Counted from the stretch's first letter, positions 32,733 to 42,493 are shown. The stretch is DNA of 45,269 nt from Paenibacillus sp. LHD-38 (GCF_031157315.1 NZ_JAVIFU010000055.1:1-45269), one strand, 5' to 3'. Translations and numbers: made by a program. The notes: generated by a model from the sequence alone, not told the origin.

Positions 32733-33824
32733 TTATTTGATAAGCCCGGTACCTTCAATTTTGATGTCGGCAAGGACTTTAAATTTAATTGCGGGATAAA
32801 TAGACTGCCACTGCTTCCAAGCGCCATTTCCCGGATGGGTAGCGCGATAACGCAGCCCAAAACCGATTGGATCAACTTTGGCCTTCTGAATTTTCTTTAG
32901 CAGGGCAACGCAGGTTTTAGCATATTCCTGATTTAAATCTCGTTCAATGGTAGCCCAGTTTGTCTCGTACAGCCCTCTAGGCGCTTCCTCAAAAACAACC
33001 TTCATCATGACATGCATTGTAATCGTATCTTCTCCGTCGACCTTGTCAATTTGGAATTTAGAATGCAATTCAGTAATCGCGACGACAAGATCCATTCCTT
33101 CGAACATTCCATGCATGGAGGATTTAGTGAAATCCTTGGCAAGCTGGTTGTACAGCTGGGATTCCGAAGGGGATAAAACGAGCTTCACTCGTTTTTTATT
33201 GAGTAGAGCCGTTCGATTGATGATGTAACTCTCCTTGCTGTCCCTTTGAATAACGGGCATCAAGGGATCAAGTCCATGTTCTGAAGCTCGCCTTGCAAAG
33301 TCGGACACGGATTCCACATAGGTATAGGAAGATTCTGTACCATCTGCTCCAAAGCTTAGAAACAGCGTATTGCCTGGGTAACGCTCAGAGACGGGCTTAA
33401 CCTGAAGCAGAGTCTCGGCATCGGGCTTCCCAATTGCGATGTCGGCTACGCTTTGAATATCTCTTCTTCTTGACATCCATTGCAGTAAATTTTGATAGTC
33501 TTGGCGCGCCAGCTTCTCTCCGATTATAAAAACCTTGCAATGCCCGAAATCAAGCTCTTTGTCGACATAGGCCTTCAGCATGCGGACACCCTCAGCAACG
33601 CTTGCGGTATCAATCGTTTCAATTTGCACTTTGGATGCGCCCGGCTCGATCTTTGGAGAAGGAACGGCAAGCTGGAGCGTAAGCCGATAAGGTTTTTTCT
33701 CGTTATCCGACAAGTCTATCCCTAATGCAACGACAAAGAATCGCTTATCGATATCCTTGAAGCCGCACCCGCCCAGCATGCAAATGGCCGTGATCGTCAG
33801 AAAGATTCGGATGATGAGTCTCAT
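32733..33824 (-). CDS. Spore germinant receptor C subunit (GerAC/GerBC family lipoprotein)
   Basis: A 363-residue lipoprotein. The signal peptide LIIRIFLTITAICMLGGC has its lipobox Cys at residue 20. The mature part has the three-domain GerAC architecture, with DIDKRFFVVALGIDLSDN at the start and LSFGADGTESSYTY in the middle. I chose ATG 33824, which overlaps the gerB stop as ATGA and has GGAGGAGGT upstream; a longer frame to 33863 has no site. It is the last gene of gerA-gerB-gerC. With A and B it forms an inner-membrane receptor sensing germinants. The germinant is not predictable. Confidence 0.93.
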   Translation of the reverse strand: MRLIIRIFLTITAICMLGGCGFKDIDKRFFVVALGIDLSDNEKKPYRLTLQLAVPSPKIEPGASKVQIETIDTASVAEGVRMLKAYVDKELDFGHCKVFIIGEKLARQDYQNLLQWMSRRRDIQSVADIAIGKPDAETLLQVKPVSERYPGNTLFLSFGADGTESSYTYVESVSDFARRASEHGLDPLMPVIQRDSKESYIINRTALLNKKRVKLVLSPSESQLYNQLAKDFTKSSMHGMFEGMDLVVAITELHSKFQIDKVDGEDTITMHVMMKVVFEEAPRGLYETNWATIERDLNQEYAKTCVALLKKIQKAKVDPIGFGLRYRATHPGNGAWKQWQSIYPAIKFKVLADIKIEGTGLIK

Positions 33825-34921
33825 GCGGCTTTCGACCTCCTCCTGCTTAACACAAAAACCCATATGACAACGTATAACTCAACGAATAACCGAACAACAA
33901 GCCAATAAGAAGTAAAGAGCATGTTCATTTTCTCATTGGTCATGACGAGGTAGATCAACGTCAGCAATGCAAAAATGCCGACAATGACATAGTTGGATAC
34001 CGGTGTTTTTGGGCTGTCGATTTCTGGCTTGCTGCTGGGAAAACAGCTCTTGATAAACTCCATCGCCTGATGCCATCCGGACATCGTATAGACGAGTGTT
34101 AAATTCAAATAAACGATTAGAAAAAGAAATAATACGCGTTCAATAAACCCGTACTGCATGAGCAAGGAATCAGCAGTTAAACTCCATATGTATATGTATT
34201 GATTGACGCCTTCTGTCCCATGGAAACCGATGGGGACAAAAAAAGTAATCAGCATAATCATCGCCCCAAAAAACGGGTATATAAAACGGAATTTGAAACG
34301 AAAGTTCGGCGGGAACAGCCGATTGAATAACGAGAGATTGATATAACCTGTGAAAATAAAGGATGCTGCCGCAATGCAGGTTAGAGTGGGCATCGCTGTT
34401 ACATAATTGGCTACGACATGAATGGCATCCCAATTGAGCTGCGTACTTCGCGTCGCTTTAAACAATACAAACAAAATGACCGGCGCATTGACGATCAGGC
34501 CGATCTCTACGACGAACATGACCGTTAGCGTTGAGCGTGTGGCTGCATAACCGCAGGCGAGGACAAGCATCAATAAGATGATGATCGAGTTTGCATCGGG
34601 ATTAAAGAAACGATTGATGAGCACGGCATAGGCAACCACAACAATCGTCGTCGCGAACCACCACATAATTCCAAAAAAAATCATATTGACCGTTACCAGC
34701 CATTTCGGACAATAGAACTTTAAAATTTCAGGCAGACCTTTGCCGGGAAAACGAGCCATTGCGCTTGTATACATGTACACGAGTACCGTGCCTACGACAA
34801 TGCCGATAAGCATGGAAGATACAGCACCCGTATATCGAAAATTGATTAAAATATGCGGAACATAAAGCATGAGGTTGATGAAGCTAACGAGTATGAAGTT
34901 ATAGAAAACATAGCGGTTCAC
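33821..34921 (-). CDS. Spore germinant receptor B subunit (GerAB/GerBB family)
   Basis: A 366-residue integral membrane protein of the spore-germination branch of the APC transporter superfamily, with about ten hydrophobic helices. This subunit is thought to bind the germinant and conduct ions. Characteristic segments are MARFPGKGLPEILKFYCPKW and the Pro-rich loop LFNRLFPPNFRF. The start is GTG 34921, overlapping the gerA stop (GTGA), and its stop overlaps the gerC start (ATGA), so all three cistrons are translationally coupled. The short Ser/Pro-rich loop SSKPEIDSPKTPVSN lies before the last two helices. Confidence 0.92.
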   Translation of the reverse strand: MNRYVFYNFILVSFINLMLYVPHILINFRYTGAVSSMLIGIVVGTVLVYMYTSAMARFPGKGLPEILKFYCPKWLVTVNMIFFGIMWWFATTIVVVAYAVLINRFFNPDANSIIILLMLVLACGYAATRSTLTVMFVVEIGLIVNAPVILFVLFKATRSTQLNWDAIHVVANYVTAMPTLTCIAAASFIFTGYINLSLFNRLFPPNFRFKFRFIYPFFGAMIMLITFFVPIGFHGTEGVNQYIYIWSLTADSLLMQYGFIERVLFLFLIVYLNLTLVYTMSGWHQAMEFIKSCFPSSKPEIDSPKTPVSNYVIVGIFALLTLIYLVMTNEKMNMLFTSYWLVVRLFVELYVVIWVFVLSRRRSKAA

Positions 34922-36249
34922 TTGATTTTCACCTGCCCTACATCGCCTTCTAACGGCCTTAATTTTCCGAAAATCCGCATATACGGTTTACCAAAGCTTC
35001 TAAGGTTGCAAAGATAGGTGATGTAAATAAACATGCCAACCGCGACACCGGAGATGCCGAAGAAAATCGAAATGCCGATAAGCGGATATTTTAAAAAACG
35101 GACCGCAAAGGAAAGCGAGTTAACAGGAATAACAAAATTCGATATCGCCACAACGGAAGTAACGATGATCATAATGCTGCTCACAAGCCCTGCTTGCTGG
35201 GCAGCTTGTCCGAGGATAAGCCCCCCTACGGTTGTTGCTGTAGATCCAATGTAACGGGGCAAGCGAATGCTCGCTTCAATTAGCGTCTCGATCATAAAGA
35301 GCATAATAAATACTTCGATGAACGACGGATAAGGAACAGCGGAGCGGCTTCCCGCAATCGAGAAGGCCAGCTGCACGCGGAACAGCTCTGGGTTATAGGA
35401 GACGACTGAAATATAGAGAGCAGGCAGGGTAATCGTGAGCACGATGGATGTGTACCGGAGAAAGATGAGAAAACGGGTCATCCAATACGCTTCATAATCA
35501 TCCTCCACCGCATGCATGAAATCGAAGAAGGTAGCAGGCAAAATAATAGCAAACATATTGCCTTTCAAGAGAACGATAATTTTACCTTGGGAAATCGCTT
35601 TGGTTATTCGATCGGGCCGCTCTGTAATTAAGACCGTCGGAAACAAATGCTTGCGTTTCCCGACGAGCAGTTTCTCAAGCTCGCCTGCGGCATGCAGCAT
35701 TTCTACATTGATTGTCGTTAATTTCGTACGTACGTTATCGAGTACGGAAGGATCAACGCGGCGCTGATCAAACAATGCGAATACAGGCGTTTTGGATAAT
35801 GAACCGATGGTATGCTCTTCAACAGACAGGTCCGGAGAGGGATACATGCTGCGAATCAGGTTTAGAGAGATGTTTAGATCTTCGCTTAAAGCAAGCTGAG
35901 GCCCCTGAATGGCGCTCTCTACCTGCGTTTGCGGATTCTCAATGCTTATGATACGAGAGGCATCGAAGGAATAAATGATTTCATTTGATTCAATCAGCAC
36001 ATTGCCTCTTAGCATTAGTTCCTGCCATTTGGCGACATCATCGACTACGCGATATTCAGGATTCGTTTTCAGCTGGCTTTCAAAAGGGTAGAAATCTTTC
36101 GTAAACGGGACGATAATGAAATCGTTTATTTTATTTTCTTCGCATAGAGGTGCGATATAGGCAACTTCGATCGTCATTTCGCTGTTATGCAAAATTTCCA
36201 ATTTAATATCGACGGCTTCTGCAAACAACAAGCGAATACGCTCATTCAT
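34918..36249 (-). CDS. Spore germinant receptor A subunit (GerAA/GerBA family)
   Basis: A 443-residue receptor subunit with a cytoplasmic N-terminal domain (about 1-240) and five or so membrane helices in the C-terminal half. Family motifs are TLPALYISVVSYNPELF, then PSFIEVFIMLFMIETLIEAS and IRLPRYIGSTATTVGGLILG. It is about 40 residues shorter at the N-terminus than B. subtilis GerAA. ATG 36249 follows AAAGGGGGAAA on the minus strand. A TTGACA-N17-TCCAAT pair lies at 36295-36323 on the minus strand, but a forespore sigma-G promoter, expected for such operons, was not convincingly found. Confidence 0.93.
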   Translation of the reverse strand: MNERIRLLFAEAVDIKLEILHNSEMTIEVAYIAPLCEENKINDFIIVPFTKDFYPFESQLKTNPEYRVVDDVAKWQELMLRGNVLIESNEIIYSFDASRIISIENPQTQVESAIQGPQLALSEDLNISLNLIRSMYPSPDLSVEEHTIGSLSKTPVFALFDQRRVDPSVLDNVRTKLTTINVEMLHAAGELEKLLVGKRKHLFPTVLITERPDRITKAISQGKIIVLLKGNMFAIILPATFFDFMHAVEDDYEAYWMTRFLIFLRYTSIVLTITLPALYISVVSYNPELFRVQLAFSIAGSRSAVPYPSFIEVFIMLFMIETLIEASIRLPRYIGSTATTVGGLILGQAAQQAGLVSSIMIIVTSVVAISNFVIPVNSLSFAVRFLKYPLIGISIFFGISGVAVGMFIYITYLCNLRSFGKPYMRIFGKLRPLEGDVGQVKIK

Positions 36250-36438
36250 TCCGGTTTCCCCCTTTCATTCATTTGCGAATCATACAATGGACTTATTGGA
36301 TAAGCTTCCATAGTTTGTGTCAAAACCCAAAAATTATGCCTGGTGGAAACTGTTTTGCGAGTAAGTTGGAATTCAAGTACAATTAAGCAATCAAATTGAT
36401 TTTCTTGGCTTAGGTTCATAATGAAGGAGAGCACGAAA

Positions 36439-37185
36439 ATGAAACCATGGTACGAACAGAGCTTCGGCTCCGACTATATGCTTGTCTATAAACATCGCAA
36501 CTGGGAAAACGCCGCTAAAGAGGTATGCCAAATGATCTCTTGGCTGGGACTCTCCGAAGGAGCGCAGGTGGTTGATATCGGCTGTGGAATGGGACGGCAT
36601 GCCCTAGCGCTCGCAAGCTTCGGCTATTCAGTAACCGGCATCGATTTATCACCGAGCTTACTGGAGGAAGCCCGCCGTCATGATATAGAGGGCGCCGTAA
36701 AATGGGAGCAAGGGGATATGCGCGAGCTGCCGTTGGAAGCAGGCACCTTCGATGCGACCGTAAACTTTTTTACTTCGTTCGGCTATTTCTCGTATGAAGA
36801 TGACAATGTGAAGGTACTCCGTAATATTCGCAAAGTGCTGCGGCCGAATGGTTCGTTTCTTATCGATTTCCTTAATCCCGTTTATGTGGAACATACCCTA
36901 GTGCCCCGATCGGAACGAAGGGATGAAGATACCGGGCTAGTGATCCAAGAGCTTCGGTCTATTGAAGACGGCTGGGTGCAAAAGGAAATTACCGTGTTCC
37001 ATCCGCAGAGCAAAGAAGCGCCAAGGGAGTATTTGGAACGGGTAAAATTGTACAAGCTGGACTGGTTCAAAACCCAACTTGCAGGCTGCGGGCTGGTCTT
37101 GGAGCAGCTGTATGGCAATTACGACGGTTCCCCTTATGAGTCTTCAAAATCTCCACGCATGATTATGGCAGGAAGGGCTAAATAA
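36439..37185 (+). CDS. SAM-dependent class I methyltransferase
   Basis: A 248-residue Rossmann-fold methyltransferase. Motif I is VVDIGCGMGRHALALA (AdoMet-binding glycines), followed by VTGIDLSPSLLEEAR (acidic residue binding the ribose) and WEQGDMRELPLEAGTFDATV. The C-terminal part has LRSIEDGWVQKEITVF. The substrate is not evident. ATG 36439 is preceded by AAGGAGAG nine bases upstream; an ATG at 36421 lies before that site. The next gene starts 2 bp after the stop, so it forms a two-gene operon with a metallo-beta-lactamase-fold hydrolase. Confidence 0.88.
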   Translation: MKPWYEQSFGSDYMLVYKHRNWENAAKEVCQMISWLGLSEGAQVVDIGCGMGRHALALASFGYSVTGIDLSPSLLEEARRHDIEGAVKWEQGDMRELPLEAGTFDATVNFFTSFGYFSYEDDNVKVLRNIRKVLRPNGSFLIDFLNPVYVEHTLVPRSERRDEDTGLVIQELRSIEDGWVQKEITVFHPQSKEAPREYLERVKLYKLDWFKTQLAGCGLVLEQLYGNYDGSPYESSKSPRMIMAGRAK

Positions 37186-37187
37186 AG

Positions 37188-38225
37188 ATGACAGAGCAAA
37201 GGAATGACACGCATTTTCCGGAATTAGAAGCGGATGCTTCTTTATACGCCACTGCCTTGCAGGAGGAGTGGCTGCAGGTAAAGGTCCCTGTGCCTTTTTC
37301 GCTGAAATGGGTAAACAGCTATCTGATCCCGGAGGCCGACGGGTTTACGCTTGTTGATCCTGGACTGCGGACGGACGAAGCCATAAAAGTATGGGATGCA
37401 GTCATGCAGCGGCAGGGCTTGCAGTGGAAGAAAATTTCACGGATCGTTCTGACGCACCAGCATCCCGATCATTACGGACTGGCGGGATATGTGCAGGAGA
37501 AAAGCGGTGCACCCGTCTATATGACACGCAAGGCGCATGCTTATGCGGTAAGGCTCTGGGGAGAAGGAAGCGATTTCTCCCAGCAGCTGCAATCGCTGTA
37601 TGAGAAACATGGCATGCCGATTAAGGAAAGAGAGGCCATCGCGGAGAATCTGGAGACGTTTGTAAGCATGGTTTCTCCGCAGCCTGCGGTCACCTATTTC
37701 GAAGCGGGTGAACAACTCATGATGGGGGGACTAAGCTGGCTGTTAATTGATGCGCCAGGCCATGCGAGCGGTCAGCTCTGCTTCTATCAGCAGGAACGGA
37801 AATGGATGCTGTGCGGTGACCAGGTGCTGCCCCATATTACGCCAAATGTAAGTATCGTACCTGGAGAAGACGGCGACCCGCTTGAGGAATTTCTCCAAAG
37901 CCTGCAGGCGCTTAAGCAGTTCGAGGTTTCGCTGGCGTTTCCTGGACATCGTGATCCCTTCGCCGGTTTTAATGACAGAATTACGGAGCTTCAACAGCAT
38001 CATAGCCGCAGACTCGACAAAATGGCAGCGATGCTCGCAAAAGAGCCCCGCACCGCCTATGGCATGTGCGAGGCTCTATTCGGAAGCCGTTTAAACGGCA
38101 ATGCCCATCAATTAAGATTTGCCATGTCGGAGACGCTGGCGCATTTGGTTCATTTGGAGCGAAAGGCTCGTATTGCTTCGTCTGCCGTTTCTGGCATCTG
38201 TTATTTCTCTGCGGTCAAAGGCTAA
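37188..38225 (+). CDS. Metallo-beta-lactamase-fold hydrolase
   Basis: A 345-residue hydrolase of the glyoxalase II-like MBL superfamily. The zinc motif THQHPDHYG places metal ligands at H90, H92, D94 and H95; further ligands are likely in DAPGHASGQLCFY, CGDQVLPH and FPGHRDPF. A C-terminal helical region (about 265-345) resembles the winged-helix tail found in some of these hydrolases. The substrate is unknown. It begins 2 bp after the methyltransferase gene, with only a weak AGGAAGGG site, so it is probably translated by coupling. Its stop overlaps the stop of the convergent response-regulator gene by four bases. Confidence 0.87.
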   Translation: MTEQRNDTHFPELEADASLYATALQEEWLQVKVPVPFSLKWVNSYLIPEADGFTLVDPGLRTDEAIKVWDAVMQRQGLQWKKISRIVLTHQHPDHYGLAGYVQEKSGAPVYMTRKAHAYAVRLWGEGSDFSQQLQSLYEKHGMPIKEREAIAENLETFVSMVSPQPAVTYFEAGEQLMMGGLSWLLIDAPGHASGQLCFYQQERKWMLCGDQVLPHITPNVSIVPGEDGDPLEEFLQSLQALKQFEVSLAFPGHRDPFAGFNDRITELQQHHSRRLDKMAAMLAKEPRTAYGMCEALFGSRLNGNAHQLRFAMSETLAHLVHLERKARIASSAVSGICYFSAVKG

Positions 38226-39841
38226 CGGTCACGGAATTCCTGCGGCGTTATGCCGTAGCGGTCTTTAGACACTTTGATAAAATAGCTCGTTTTCAAGTAG
38301 CCGAGCTTAGCAGCTATTTCGTAAATTTTATCAGGGGTGGTGCGGAGCATATGCGCTGCGGTTTCCATTTTCAATCTGGAAATGTATTCGCTTATGCCCT
38401 CGCCCGTTTCCAGCTTGTAAATTTTCGACAAGTAGGAAGGATTCAAGAAGACGTGAGAGGCAATCGTCTGCAGCGATGCTTCCTCCAGATGGCTGGATAC
38501 GTATTCTTGTACCTTCTGTACGGTACTGGAACGGGAGTGCTGAACTCTGCTGCTCATATGGCTTCTATAAGCATCAAGCACCGAAGCTGTCCACGTACGA
38601 AGCTGCTTTATGGTATGAAAGTTGGGGCCGCTTAGCAGCTGGTTGAACTCCGGACCCATGATGTCGGCCATCCAAAGCTTGTTTTTGTGAATCGAGAAGC
38701 TAAGTGAGCTGACAACCATAAAATACGTTTCCAAGATATGCTCATGCGATTCGCCCCATTTATGTACCAGCTCCTCGAACACCAGCTTCAGCTTCCCCTC
38801 AATCGTCTCCCATTGACCGGCCTCCAGCAAATGGATCAGCAGCGGCGGGTTATACAAATGAGAAAGGGAGTTTGCCTCTCCATGCTGCGCTTCCTCTGTC
38901 AGCGTCAATAAAAAACCTCGTTCACTTCCGATGCGCTGCCTAAAATTGATGAGCGAAAAGTCATAGGTTTCGCGCATTTCATGCGGAAATGCATCCTGTT
39001 TCGTAAGCACAAGCGATATGGTGCCCTTTAAGTAGAGCTTCACATAGTGCTGGAGCTGCGCCGCCTTTTGCTCGATCAAATGAAGCAGCGGGGCTTGATC
39101 CAGACGGTTATGTGTTTTGCTCATGATAGCAAATACAAAATATCCGTGCTCATCCTTCGTATGCCACAGCTTATATTCATCGGAAAAGATCTCTTCCGCG
39201 ATATTGCAAACCGCATACTCAAGCAAAGAGCTGTCACGCTCGGTTTGTTCGTAAAAATAGTCTTCCACCCGCAGCAGCATCAGGCAATGCGGGGCATGCA
39301 GCTTAAAGGAAAGGTCCAGCATATCAAGCTTCTCCGTCAGCTTCTCTTCACTATAGGCTTGGCCCTGAAGAAGAGAGAGCAGCAGATGGTTACGCAATAT
39401 AGGTAAATTATCTTTCAGGGAGGATAGAGCGCTCTGATGCGAGCTGATCGCCTTCCAATGCTCCTCCAGCTGCAGCACGGCCTTCTTAACCGCATGAAGC
39501 AGCTCATCGTCCTCGGCGGGCTTTAACAAATAGTCGCTTGCTTGATGCTGCAGCGCTTTTTTGGCATATTCAAAATCATTGTAGCCGGATAACAATATAC
39601 ATTTCACATTGCTCCATGATGCCCGGATCTGTTCAATTAAATCGAGACCGGAGAGGCCGGGCATATGAATATCCGTGATGACGATATCGATGGGCGTAGC
39701 ATTCATAATTTCAAGTGCCTCAGCGCCGGAATGTGCTTGATAAACGGAATCGATACCTACGGTTTGCCAGGGCAAATTGCTGGCTAGATCCTCAACAAGA
39801 TCAGGTTGATCGTCAACGATTAATAATTGGTACAAGGTCAA
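38222..39841 (-). CDS. AraC-type response regulator (YesN family)
   Basis: A 539-residue two-component regulator. The receiver domain (1-125) has LLIVDDQPDLVEDL, the phospho-acceptor at D57 in IVITDIHMPGLSG, and the KPA motif in DYLLKPAEDDELL. A long middle region (about 130-430) has no named domain. The C-terminal AraC HTH (about 438-535) has ASHVFLNPSYLSKIYKLETG and ISEYISRLKMETAAHML. The start is TTG 39841 (another TTG at 39835), with only a weak AGGAT site. It belongs to the kinase/regulator pairs that control polysaccharide uptake loci in Paenibacillus. Its partner kinase, just upstream, is beheaded, so its input may be lost. Confidence 0.85.
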   Translation of the reverse strand: MTLYQLLIVDDQPDLVEDLASNLPWQTVGIDSVYQAHSGAEALEIMNATPIDIVITDIHMPGLSGLDLIEQIRASWSNVKCILLSGYNDFEYAKKALQHQASDYLLKPAEDDELLHAVKKAVLQLEEHWKAISSHQSALSSLKDNLPILRNHLLLSLLQGQAYSEEKLTEKLDMLDLSFKLHAPHCLMLLRVEDYFYEQTERDSSLLEYAVCNIAEEIFSDEYKLWHTKDEHGYFVFAIMSKTHNRLDQAPLLHLIEQKAAQLQHYVKLYLKGTISLVLTKQDAFPHEMRETYDFSLINFRQRIGSERGFLLTLTEEAQHGEANSLSHLYNPPLLIHLLEAGQWETIEGKLKLVFEELVHKWGESHEHILETYFMVVSSLSFSIHKNKLWMADIMGPEFNQLLSGPNFHTIKQLRTWTASVLDAYRSHMSSRVQHSRSSTVQKVQEYVSSHLEEASLQTIASHVFLNPSYLSKIYKLETGEGISEYISRLKMETAAHMLRTTPDKIYEIAAKLGYLKTSYFIKVSKDRYGITPQEFRDR

Positions 39842-39859
39842 CAGATCCTATGGTTCAAT

Positions 39860-40759
39860 CTAGATGGAATAGTTTTCGTGCGGCCAAGTCAGGTATACGG
39901 CTACGCCGCCCTCTTCGCGAATCCGGAAGGTAATGGAAGCCTCCTGGCCGAATTGGAAGAGCATGCGCTGCCTAATGTTCCACAGTGCGCAGCCGCTCGA
40001 ATCATCAGGCGGATTCATAATTTTTTTCTCCAGCTTACGCAGCGTTTCCTCGGTCATCCCAATACCGTTATCCTCCACGATAAGCGTATGGTAACGGTCA
40101 TCGCTCTCACCGGAAATGGTAATGACACCGTCCCCGTCAAATCTTTCAATCCCATGCAGCACCACATTTTCTACAATGGGCTGAAGCAGCAGCCTCGGCA
40201 GTTCGGTCTCCAGCATCGACTCGCGCACTTGGATGCGATAGGAAAGATGCTGGATATGGAACTGCTGGATCTCCAAATAGCTTTCAACCAGCTGTAGCTC
40301 CTCCTTCAAGGAAGCCGTCATCTTCTCGACCCTCGTCGTATAACGGTAGTAGGTGGAGAGATGCATGGCCAGCTTCATGACGGATTCCTTCTTATCAAGT
40401 CTTGCTAGACTGCGGATAAGCGCAAAGCAATTGTATAAAAAATGCGGATTGATTTGGGATTGCAGCTGCTTTACATTGGCTTCGCGCCTGCGCAGCTCCT
40501 CGACATAAACCTTCTGAATGAGCTGCTCGGTATTAGCAGCCATGTCATTAAACCGCTGAAACAAATAGGTGAATTCATTTTTGGGATTCACGGTTATTCG
40601 GGTAGAATAATTGCCCTCTTGAAGACGCTTAACGCTTCGGATCAGCAAGCCGATCGGCCGTTGTACGTTCCGGTACAGCAAATAACCTGCGTGTAAACTC
40701 ATAATAAGCAGCAAACCTACGGAGCCGTAAAATAGATTTTGGCTTTTTACGATGGGCTC
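39860..40759 (-). pseudogene. Truncated sensor histidine kinase (YesM family)
   Basis: The open frame starts within the last membrane helix (YGSVGLLLIMSLHAGYLLYR), then has a HAMP domain, a His_kinase domain with QSQINPHFLYNC (acceptor His), and an HATPase domain with ENVVLHGIERF and DNGIGMTEE. Only about 300 residues remain of the roughly 580 usual for the family. The first membrane helix and the extracellular sensor are missing, and the frame is closed by a TGA at 40781-40783. There is no ribosome site; the first possible start is a TTG at 40714. The break falls exactly where the plus-strand carbohydrate-binding fragment begins, marking a deletion joint. Confidence 0.75.
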
Positions 40760-41070
40760 CTTACAAGTCGGAATGGTTCTTCATTGACTTGAACAGCGAA
40801 CAATCTATTGGCAAAATCGTTCTAACATGGGAAGCTGCCTATGGAAAAGCTTTGGATATTCAAGTGGCTGCAGCGGACAGTGATTTATCTTCGGGCAGCG
40901 CGGATTGGCATATCGTGCATTCACTGAACAGAAGCTTGGAGCCGGCCCAATTTACGGAATCCATAACACTCGATAACAGCGTGGACGCAAGATATGTGCG
41001 CGTTTTGATTACGGATAAGGGATTGCCGCCATACGGCCCTTCGCTTTTTGAAATTGAGATTTACGAATAG
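40753..41070 (+). pseudogene. F5/8 type C (CBM32-like) carbohydrate-binding domain fragment
   Basis: The frame gives RWAPYKSEWFFIDLNSEQS, IGKIVLTWEAAYGKALDIQV, then ARYVRVLITDKGLPPYGPSL and FEIEIYE with a stop. This is most of a discoidin-like domain (RW, WFxIDLG, VxLxWEAAYGKxYxIQV, RYVRV, GxSLxEIEIYE). Such domains end large secreted glycoside hydrolases. No start, signal peptide or catalytic part precedes it. It begins at the kinase truncation point, so it is the surviving 3' end of a bigger gene. A terminator follows at 41104-41154. Confidence 0.75.
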
Positions 41071-41103
41071 CCGGATTTTATTGTTTGATATCTCAAAATA
41101 AAC

Positions 41104-41154
41104 AAGAGAGCATTTCTGAGCAGGTCGTTTCCTGCGAGGATATGCTCTTTTGTT
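41104..41154 (+). terminator. Terminator of the former carbohydrate-binding protein gene
   Basis: AGAGCAT / ATGCTCT with an inner GCAGG / CCTGC stem, followed by TTTTGTTG. The glpX leader that follows (41155-41336) is AT-rich, with repeated ATATATA runs near 41226-41266 and no confident promoter. Confidence 0.8.
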
Positions 41155-41336
41155 GTTATATATCGCGTAGTTTTTGAGCATTAGGAAGTTTACATTTTAA
41201 TTATGATGATTTAATGAAGACGACAAATATATATTGCGACATATATAAATATATGATACATATTAAATAACGGAAATGACTTCAACATGTGTGCTAATGA
41301 TCTATTCCGTCATAAGAGAGCAGAGGAGACTGGATT

Positions 41337-42308
41337 ATGGAGAGAGAATTGGCATTAGAACTTGTAAGGGTAACGGAATTAGCAGCACTCGCATCCGCGC
41401 CGTGGATGGGGAGAGGCGATAAGAATAGCGCTGACGGAGCGGCTACATCCGCGATGCGTTCGATGTTTGATTCTGTATCCATTCGCGGAACGGTCGTCAT
41501 AGGCGAGGGGGAAATGGATGAAGCGCCTATGCTGTACATAGGCGAGGAGGTAGGCAGTCTGAACGGACCGGAGGTTGACGTCGCGGTCGATCCGCTTGAA
41601 GGCACGGAAATCGTAGCGAAAGGGTTAAATAATGCGATGTCCGTTCTTGCAGTCGCTGGCAAAGGACAGCTGCTGCATGCGCCGGATATGTACATGGAGA
41701 AGCTTGCATTCGGTCCTGCTCTTGTAGGCAAGCTGTCCATAACGGATCCGATGGATGTGACGCTGCGTAAAGCAGCGGATGCTCTTAACAAGAAAGTATC
41801 GGATCTGACGGTAATGATTCTGGACCGTACGCGTCATGAATCCATCGTTAAAGTGCTTCGCAAGGTAGGCGTTCGCATCAAGTTTTTGTCGGATGGCGAC
41901 GTTGCCGGTGCGATGGCTCCGGCTTTCCCTGAAGCGGGAATCGACTTGTATGTGGGCTCCGGCGGAGCGCCGGAAGGAGTAATCGCCGCCGCAGCGCTTA
42001 AATGCTTGGGAGGCGAGCTGCAGGCGCGCTTAATGCCGGCCGACGGCAACGAGTATAATCGCTGCGTTCAAATGGGGATCGAAGATCCTTACCGCGTGCT
42101 TACGATGGAGGACATGATCGGGACGGGCGATGTATATTTTGCGGCAACGGGTGTTACGCCAGGCGAGTTTTTGGGCGGGGTGCAATACTTCCCGGACCAA
42201 CGGGCAGAGACGCATTCCATCGTGATGCGGGCCAAGACCAAAACCGTGCGGTTCGTGCGCGCTTTGCACTATTTGCCGAACAAGACGTTTCTAAACGGCA
42301 ATCAATAA
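41337..42308 (+). CDS. glpX: Fructose-1,6-bisphosphatase class II
   Basis: A 323-residue GlpX-type enzyme that hydrolyses fructose-1,6-bisphosphate in gluconeogenesis. Metal- and substrate-binding segments are intact: GRGDKNSADGAATSAMR near residue 25, VVIGEGEMDEAPML, VAVDPLEGTEIVAKG, and GTGDVYFAATGVTPGEF near the end. The length matches B. subtilis GlpX. ATG 41337 follows GCAGAGGAGA by about nine bases. It stands alone between terminators. Its product would counter the flux through pyk-side glycolysis encoded elsewhere in the window. Confidence 0.96.
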   Translation: MERELALELVRVTELAALASAPWMGRGDKNSADGAATSAMRSMFDSVSIRGTVVIGEGEMDEAPMLYIGEEVGSLNGPEVDVAVDPLEGTEIVAKGLNNAMSVLAVAGKGQLLHAPDMYMEKLAFGPALVGKLSITDPMDVTLRKAADALNKKVSDLTVMILDRTRHESIVKVLRKVGVRIKFLSDGDVAGAMAPAFPEAGIDLYVGSGGAPEGVIAAAALKCLGGELQARLMPADGNEYNRCVQMGIEDPYRVLTMEDMIGTGDVYFAATGVTPGEFLGGVQYFPDQRAETHSIVMRAKTKTVRFVRALHYLPNKTFLNGNQ

Positions 42309-42312
42309 TAAT

Positions 42313-42364
42313 CAGGGCTGCTCCTAAAGGTCACAATGACCGTTTAGAGGCAGCCCCCTTTATT
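42313..42364 (+). terminator. glpX terminator
   Basis: GGGCTGC (42315) pairs with GCAGCCC (42350-42356), with an inner CTAAA..GGTCA / TGACC..TTTAG stem; a weak T-run follows. Confidence 0.75.
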
Positions 42365-42456
42365 ACACGGTGAATTTATTTGTGCGGTCGCCTGAAGCTC
42401 TTGTGCCGGTTGTGCAAGCGCCTGGGCGGATGGTTCTACCTCCATGGTAGCGAATA

Positions 42457-42493
42457 GAAAAAAGGACCAGCCCGTCATTAGACGAGCTGATCC
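42457..42493 (-). terminator. Terminator of the pgpA-AIM24 operon
   Basis: On the minus strand GGATCAGCTCGTC pairs over 13 bp (with G-T pairs) with GACGGGCTGGTCC around a 4-base loop, followed by TTTTTTC. The 42365-42456 gap holds no recognised feature. Confidence 0.85.

Noticed and set aside
41226..41270. Regulatory element in the AT-rich glpX leader
   Set aside because: ATATATA runs recur but no consensus promoter, dyad or known operator could be fixed with confidence.
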